The notes below the pieces were generated by a model. That model was given only the letters and a program-made list of their open reading frames with translations. It made no database searches and was not told the origin of the DNA. 64,000 bases of DNA from Haliea sp. E1-2-M8 (lineage in GTDB: Bacteria; Pseudomonadota; Gammaproteobacteria; Pseudomonadales; Halieaceae), in the NCBI RefSeq assembly GCF_030649675.1, contig NZ_JAUTDR010000010.1, positions 9,416-73,415 of the forward strand, in the 5' to 3' direction. This document shows, piece after piece, positions 59,120 to 64,000 of this stretch. Each line of letters begins with the position of its first letter. The first letter of the stretch is position 1. Made by a program: the position numbers and the translations under genes.

Positions 59120-60325
59120 CTAGGCGTCATTCCCCGCCGCCACTCCGGACGCCCAGGCCCACTGGAAATTGTGGCCGCCGAGGTGTCCGGTGACATCCAC
59201 CACCTCGCCAATGAAGTACAGGTTCGGCCGCTCCAGAACCGCCATGGTTTTGGAAGAGAGCTGGCGGGTGTTTACGCCACCAAGGGTGACTTCCGCAGTT
59301 CTGTAGCCTTCGGTGCCGGCGGGTTTGATCGACCACTGCCCCAGGGTGTTCGCCGCCCGTTCAATATCGCTGTTCCTGTATTCCTGCAAAGGACCGCTCC
59401 AACCCTGCAATTCGTTAAAGGCCTGGGCAAACCGTTTCGGCAAGTGCTGGGCCAGGTACTGGGCGATCGTCCACTGTGGTCGGGTTTTGCGCAGGCTGAA
59501 CAGGTCTTCGGCAATGCGGCAGGCTGGCAGGAGGTTAATGACCAGGCTGTCTCCAGGTTTCCAGAAACTCGAAATTTGCAGCATGGCCGGGCCACTGAGT
59601 CCCCGGTGGGTAACCAACATGGGCTCCCGGAAGTGCTGGTTATGGCATTGCACATCCACCGGGCAACTGACGCCTGACAGGGGCGCAAGCTGCTCCTTCA
59701 GTTCCGGTTGCAGGGTAAACGGCACCAGGCCGGCGCGGGTGGGCAGTATCTCCAGTTCGAACTGCCTTGCCACTTCGTACCCGAAACCGGTGGCGCCCAT
59801 GGTGGGAATCGACAGCCCGCCGGTGGCGATCACCAGGGAATCACAGGTCAGATCGCCCGAACCTGTACGCAGGCGGTAGCCGGAGTTGGCTTCGCTGATG
59901 TTTTCGACGACTGTTTTCAGGCGAACTTCTGCCCCCGCCCATTCACACTCGGTGAGCAGCATGTTGAGGATGTCCTTTGCGCTGTCCTTGCAGAACAGCT
60001 GTCCGGGCGCTTTTTCCTCATGCTCAATGCCATGGCGATCCACCAGTTCCAGAAAATCCTGCGGGGTGTAGCGCTTCAGTGCCGAAATGCAGAAGGGGGG
60101 ATTATGCGAGAGAAAGTTGTCGGCTGTGCTGTTCAGGTTGGTGAAATTACAGCGTCCGCCACCGGACATCAGAATTTTCTTGCCCGGTTTGCTGGCGTGG
60201 TCCAGTGCCAGAACACGGCGGCCCCGATAGCCGGCGGTCAACGCGCACATCAGGCCCGCTGCGCCGGCGCCGATGACGATTACGTCGTACTGTGATGCTG
60301 GATCTGACGCCACGCTGCCTGCCAT
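59120..60325 (-). CDS. NAD(P)/FAD-dependent oxidoreductase of the HI0933/YhiN family
   Basis: A 401-residue flavoprotein with VIVIGAGAAGLMCALTAG near 15, KPGKKILMSGGGRCNFTNLN near 45 (family signature), LVIATGGLSIPTMGATGFG near 165, and near the end FIGEVVDVTGHLGGHNFQWAWASG. The ATG at 60325 gives the family length; an upstream ATG at 60568 would add 81 unlike residues. Biochemical function of this widespread family is poorly known. Confidence 0.9.
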   Translation of the reverse strand: MAGSVASDPASQYDVIVIGAGAAGLMCALTAGYRGRRVLALDHASKPGKKILMSGGGRCNFTNLNSTADNFLSHNPPFCISALKRYTPQDFLELVDRHGIEHEEKAPGQLFCKDSAKDILNMLLTECEWAGAEVRLKTVVENISEANSGYRLRTGSGDLTCDSLVIATGGLSIPTMGATGFGYEVARQFELEILPTRAGLVPFTLQPELKEQLAPLSGVSCPVDVQCHNQHFREPMLVTHRGLSGPAMLQISSFWKPGDSLVINLLPACRIAEDLFSLRKTRPQWTIAQYLAQHLPKRFAQAFNELQGWSGPLQEYRNSDIERAANTLGQWSIKPAGTEGYRTAEVTLGGVNTRQLSSKTMAVLERPNLYFIGEVVDVTGHLGGHNFQWAWASGVAAGNDA

Positions 60326-60496
60326 TCGAAGGAAAACGGCGGGCAGTATACCAGTCTCAGGGCAGGTGGACGGAGGAGCGTTCCAGTAGAAGGCCGCCTG
60401 GGAGTCAATGTGTTCTGCGATATAAGGCTGTGTTAAGGCGATTCGGTGACAATACGGTTGCCAATAGAGTAGCCGAGTTAGCCAAAGAGACTGAAG

Positions 60497-62047
60497 ATGA
60501 GCGTATCGGAGCAATCCGCAACAAAGGAAATCTCTGTCCATGCCGGGAGCCCGATCCAGCCCCGCCATGTGGAGACCGTGATCATCGGGACCGGGTTCTC
60601 AGGGCTGCTGGCTGCCATTCGATTGCAGAAAAAAGGATGCAACGACTTTGTTCTGTTGGAGAGGAGCTCTGAGTTGGGTGGTACCTGGCAGGTCAACTCT
60701 TATCCAGGAGCAGAAGTGGACGTCCCAACCAGTCTTTATTGCATCTCCTTCATACCCTATCCGTTCAGGAAATCCTTTGCCCCGCAACGCGAATTGCTTG
60801 CATACACCAACCATATTATCGACAGGTTCGGCTTGCGAAAGTATGCACAGACGAACCAGACAGTAACCAGCCTTGTGTTTGATGAGCGGGAGTCCTTGTG
60901 GCGCGTAGAGACTGAATCTGGCGACAGCTTTAACGCCCGCTTCGTGATCGACGCCAGCGGGGTGCTGGCAAATCCGCACATTCCCCGCATCAAAGGTGCG
61001 GAAACCTACCGGGGAGCCATTTTCCACTCCGGACACTGGGACCACTCGGTCACCTATGAAGGAAAACGTGTCGGGGTCATCGGCTCGGGCTGTTCAGCGG
61101 CCCAGATTGTGCCGGCCATCGCCGGCAAGGTAACCCGGTTGACCCTGTTCATGGGCAAGGCGCAGTGGATTCTCCCGCGCTCGGACCGGCACTACGGGGC
61201 CGTTGAGCGTTTCGCTCGAACGCTGCCGGGCATACGGCACATCATCCGTTTGCTTGTCTTTGTTTTCTATGACGCCAGGTTTATCGCCTTCCGCCGTTAC
61301 CCTGGGGTCTCAGGAATCAGTCGGCTCATAAAGGAGCACTACCGGAGAAGCTTGCAGGGGCACCTGGACAAGTACATCAAGAACGACAACCTGCGCCAGC
61401 ACATGATGCCCGATTACGAAATGGGCTGCCGGCGGGTCATACCGACCAATACCTACCTGCCCGCGTTGTCCCTTGATAACGTCGATGTCGTGATCGGCGG
61501 AATTGAATCCATCACGCCCCAGGGCATCAGAACAAATGATGGCAGTGATATTCCTCTGGACGTCATCGTCTATGCTACGGGATATTACGCGTATTCGAAC
61601 ATGAAGAAAGCGCTGACGTTCCAGGTCCAGGGGCTGGGTGGCCGTAACCTCAACAATGAATGGGTAAATGAGGCGGTGTCATACAAAGGCCTTACTTTTT
61701 CCGGTTACCCCAACTATTTCAAGGTGAACGGCCCGAACACCGGCACCGGACACAGCTCGCAGATTTCCTATATGGAAGCGGCAACTGATTACATCGTTCA
61801 GGCCATTTGCGCCGTGAGACGGGACAAGAGCATCAAGGCTATTGATCCCAGACCCGAACTCCAGGACGCGTACATCGCGGACATGAGAAGAAAAATGCAA
61901 AAGACGGTGTGGCAGAACGCCACCTGCACCGCCTTTTACAGAAAAAACATGACGGATGAGGTCACCAGCCTCTCTCCGGAGCCGGCGACCGGATTTATCT
62001 TTTCCCGCAAGTGGTTCCGCTTGAGTGATTATCGTCTGCTGAAGTGA
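60497..62047 (+). CDS. Baeyer-Villiger-type flavin monooxygenase
   Basis: A 516-residue enzyme. FAD loop VIIGTGFSGLLAAIRL near 30, LLERSSELGGTWQVNSYPG near 50, NADPH loop GVIGSGCSAAQIVPAIAG near 190, and between them YRGAIFHSGHWD, which fits the type I BVMO fingerprint FxGxxxHxxxW(P/D) with Tyr for the first Phe. VIVYATGYYAY is the later conserved motif. It converts ketones to esters using NADPH and O2. The esterase gene that follows could hydrolyse the ester. Confidence 0.9.
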   Translation: MSVSEQSATKEISVHAGSPIQPRHVETVIIGTGFSGLLAAIRLQKKGCNDFVLLERSSELGGTWQVNSYPGAEVDVPTSLYCISFIPYPFRKSFAPQRELLAYTNHIIDRFGLRKYAQTNQTVTSLVFDERESLWRVETESGDSFNARFVIDASGVLANPHIPRIKGAETYRGAIFHSGHWDHSVTYEGKRVGVIGSGCSAAQIVPAIAGKVTRLTLFMGKAQWILPRSDRHYGAVERFARTLPGIRHIIRLLVFVFYDARFIAFRRYPGVSGISRLIKEHYRRSLQGHLDKYIKNDNLRQHMMPDYEMGCRRVIPTNTYLPALSLDNVDVVIGGIESITPQGIRTNDGSDIPLDVIVYATGYYAYSNMKKALTFQVQGLGGRNLNNEWVNEAVSYKGLTFSGYPNYFKVNGPNTGTGHSSQISYMEAATDYIVQAICAVRRDKSIKAIDPRPELQDAYIADMRRKMQKTVWQNATCTAFYRKNMTDEVTSLSPEPATGFIFSRKWFRLSDYRLLK

Positions 62048-62190
62048 GGGATGGCCTCTCTCTGGTGGTTCTGCAAGATTATTTGCGAGAGCATGGGCGG
62101 CAATCAGTAGATCATTTGGCCCAAACAGTGTTCACTGGCGTGACAGCGTTATCCCGGCAAGTTACAGACGGATCGAGGAGACCGGATCAG

Positions 62191-63084
62191 ATGAGCCGAA
62201 GTGCCCTGTTGCAACAGATCATCGATGCCGTGCCGATGGATTTCGCCGACCCGGCGGCAGACTACCGCACTGTGCGCGCCACTATGGCGCCGTTTCACAG
62301 CCAGCCGGTAAGTGCAGATGTGTTGCTGGAGGAACGCGAGTACGGTGGCGTCCGCTGTGGCGTCTACCGGCTACCCGGCCAGGAGAGGGCGCCCCTGGCC
62401 CTGCACTGCCACGGGGGTGCTTTCGTGTCTTGCCCGCTGGATCACTACCATTTCTACGGCGAGATCATCGCGCGCCACGCTGGCTGCCAGGTGGTCATGC
62501 CGGATTACCGCCTGGCACCGGAACATCCCTGGCCCGCAGCTCACGACGATTGCTTCAGCGCCTATAGCGGCCTGCTCGATAGCGGTGTGGATCCGCGGCG
62601 GCTGGTCGTTATGGGCGAGTCCTGTGGTGGCAGTCTGGGGCTGGGTCTGCTGCTTCGGGCCCGCGATGCGGGCCTGCCCATGCCGGCGGCCTTCGTCTCG
62701 GTCACAGGCTGGTTCGACCTGGCGGTTGCGGGGCCTCATGCCTCGGAGCGGGACCCGTTCCTCACCGCAGACTGGGTCCGCAACCGGGGGCGTGATTACC
62801 TCGCCGGGAAATTGCCACTGGATGATCCTCGCGTCTCGCCCGCGTCTGCTGCCCTGGCGGGGCTGGCTCCGCTATACCTGCAGGTGGCCCAGCACGACAC
62901 CATGCGCCAGGGCGCCCTGAAGCTTGCGAGTCGGGCGGTGCGAGCCGGGGTAGAGGTGAGTATGGAGTCCTGGCCCGGCATGATCCATGGCTGGCATGGC
63001 TTGGTGAACAGCGGCGTAGAGGAAGCGGTCGTGGCTTGGGCCCGCATCCGCGACTACATCGCCTGGAAGACGACCTCCGGCTAG
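62191..63084 (+). CDS. alpha/beta hydrolase, hormone-sensitive-lipase-type esterase
   Basis: From the ATG at 62191, ten bases after GAGGAG, the protein is 297 residues. It has the oxyanion motif HCHGGAF near 80, DYRLAPEHPWPAAHDD near 115, the nucleophile Ser in MGESCGGSLG near 152, a catalytic Asp in LQVAQHDTMRQG and His in GMIHGWHGL near 268. A GTG at 62044 would extend it by 49 residues and overlap the monooxygenase stop. It is directly downstream of the monooxygenase, so the pair may open a ring ketone as ester then hydroxy acid. Confidence 0.88.
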   Translation: MSRSALLQQIIDAVPMDFADPAADYRTVRATMAPFHSQPVSADVLLEEREYGGVRCGVYRLPGQERAPLALHCHGGAFVSCPLDHYHFYGEIIARHAGCQVVMPDYRLAPEHPWPAAHDDCFSAYSGLLDSGVDPRRLVVMGESCGGSLGLGLLLRARDAGLPMPAAFVSVTGWFDLAVAGPHASERDPFLTADWVRNRGRDYLAGKLPLDDPRVSPASAALAGLAPLYLQVAQHDTMRQGALKLASRAVRAGVEVSMESWPGMIHGWHGLVNSGVEEAVVAWARIRDYIAWKTTSG

Positions 63085-63281
63085 CAGGAAATGAACCCTG
63101 CCCGGGCGGTAAAGGTTCGGTCAGTGGGCTTGCGAACAGACGGCCTGGCGGTCAAGCGCCGATCATGTAGGCATACGCTTGCTTTGTCTGACCGGGTTGG
63201 CATTTGCCACAAAACGGTTCGCCTCAAGTACGTCGTAGCGCAATTCCAATTTAAATCCAAAAAGTGCAGGGCAGGATTTCT

Positions 63282-63845
63282 ATGATCAAAGTCAACGCAG
63301 CGGCAATCACTATCTGTCTTCTCGGTGCACTGCCGATGGCAGCCTCGGCGCAATCCTCAGGCGCACAGTCATCAGAATTCGGCTCCCGTGAGGGCGAACG
63401 GGAGCTCTCCATCTCAGGAACCGGTAATAGCGACCGCAATTTGGACAGCGGCAGCTTTGGCGTGACTGGCGATCTCGGCTGGTACCTGACAGATCAGGTT
63501 GTTGCCGGTATCAGGCAAAGCGTCAATTACGCGAGTATTGAGGGCGAAAGCATCAAGGATGATTTCTGGAATGGCTCAAGCCGTGCTTACGTCAACTATC
63601 ATTTTCTTGCCGATCGCGCGCGACCGTTTGTCGGCGGCAGCCTCGGCGGCATCTACGGTGACGGTATCAATGACAGCAGCTTTGCCGGACTGGAAGCGGG
63701 CCTCAAGTACTACGTGCTTCCGAAGACTTATTTCCTCGGCCGCGTTGACTACCAGTTCCTGTTCAGCAGTACCAGTGATGCTTCCGATGCGTTTCAGGAC
63801 AGTGGAATCTGGGCCTATACAGTGGGCCTGGGTTACAACTTTTGA
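63282..63845 (+). CDS. outer-membrane beta-barrel protein, OmpW/Opa-like size
   Basis: A 187-residue precursor with AGGA seven bases before the ATG. A signal peptide ends in ALPMAASAQ. The mature part has amphipathic strands and aromatic turns (FVGGSLGGIYGDGIND, YYVLPKTYFLGRVDYQFLF) and ends in VGLGYNF with the terminal Phe typical of outer-membrane barrels. Its size suggests eight strands. Function is unknown. Confidence 0.78.
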   Translation: MIKVNAAAITICLLGALPMAASAQSSGAQSSEFGSREGERELSISGTGNSDRNLDSGSFGVTGDLGWYLTDQVVAGIRQSVNYASIEGESIKDDFWNGSSRAYVNYHFLADRARPFVGGSLGGIYGDGINDSSFAGLEAGLKYYVLPKTYFLGRVDYQFLFSSTSDASDAFQDSGIWAYTVGLGYNF

Positions 63846-63928
63846 ACCGCACCGTCAGTACTGAAACATGCGGGGATATCGCGGCCTGACCCGGGACTCA
63901 AATCCAAATCATCAACGAGGCAAACTTT

Positions 63929-64000
63929 ATGACTACAGTAATGGATTCAAAGCAGATCATCTCTGACCTGGGAGACCTGATTGAGCTCGACTATGACGCC
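63929..64000 (+). CDS. start of a gene truncated by the window edge
   Basis: An ATG at 63929 follows ACGAGG by eight bases and opens a frame that runs off the window after 24 codons (MTTVMDSKQIISDLGDLIEL onward). The helical N terminus resembles DUF2383/ferritin-like proteins, but too little is present to be sure. Confidence 0.55.
   Translation, partial: MTTVMDSKQIISDLGDLIELDYDA

Overview
The window is high-GC chromosomal DNA from a gammaproteobacterium. Gene order around ffh-rpsP-rimM-trmD-rplS, xerD-dsbC-hom-thrC-recJ-prfB-lysS and xseA/guaBA matches the Pseudomonas/Cellvibrionales branch. The TonB receptor and flavin-monooxygenase gene sets, together with compact overlapping genes, would suit a marine Halieaceae-type bacterium, but that placement is inference from gene content only.

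Layout: 1-440 holds a tRNA-Leu(CAA) with AT-rich, gene-free sequence beyond its 3' end. 0.6-6.2 kb is a tightly overlapping run: a small acidic-tailed protein, a hairpin abutting the queA start, queA-tgt, a NUDIX hydrolase, a gamma-carbonic-anhydrase-like protein, a DUF1289 protein, a GNAT acetyltransferase and a class II deacetylase. 6.2-9.2 kb has a QseBC-like two-component system divergent from a membrane-anchored TlpA-type thioredoxin. 9.2-21.9 kb is all on the minus strand: TonB receptor, flavin monooxygenase, CrtI-like oxidoreductase, AhpD/CMD-like protein, SDR, AraC regulator, then an RND pump with its adaptor. This reads as an uptake, oxidation and export locus for a hydrophobic compound.

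22-40 kb is core: a CorC/HlyC-type protein and YpjD, then ffh through rplS, an inverted-repeat element, xerD, dsbC, alaC, hom, thrC and recJ. An accessory Stf0-like sulfotransferase gene and a cluster of three related repeats interrupt recJ-prfB. prfB carries the programmed +1 frameshift site. lysS and a lipoprotein gene follow. 40.6-44.8 kb is a signalling block: histidine kinase, single-domain response regulator and receiver-nucleotidyl cyclase in one overlapping operon, divergent from a Crp-type regulator with a conserved cyclic-nucleotide pocket. xseA and guaB-guaA follow.

49.3-59.1 kb looks like an acquired insertion downstream of guaA. It holds an SDR, then a BlaI-type repressor and an unusually short M56 protease, then a CzcCBA-type metal efflux system with HupE-like, membrane-anchor and PepSY-like accessory proteins. 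Two near-identical palindromes (ACCGAC-N5-GTCGGT), one upstream of blaI and one at the start of the TolC-like gene, look like operators. A degraded stretch matching guaA lies at the far end. 59.1-64 kb has an HI0933-type flavoprotein, a Baeyer-Villiger monooxygenase followed by an esterase, an outer-membrane beta-barrel protein, and the start of a further gene cut by the window edge.
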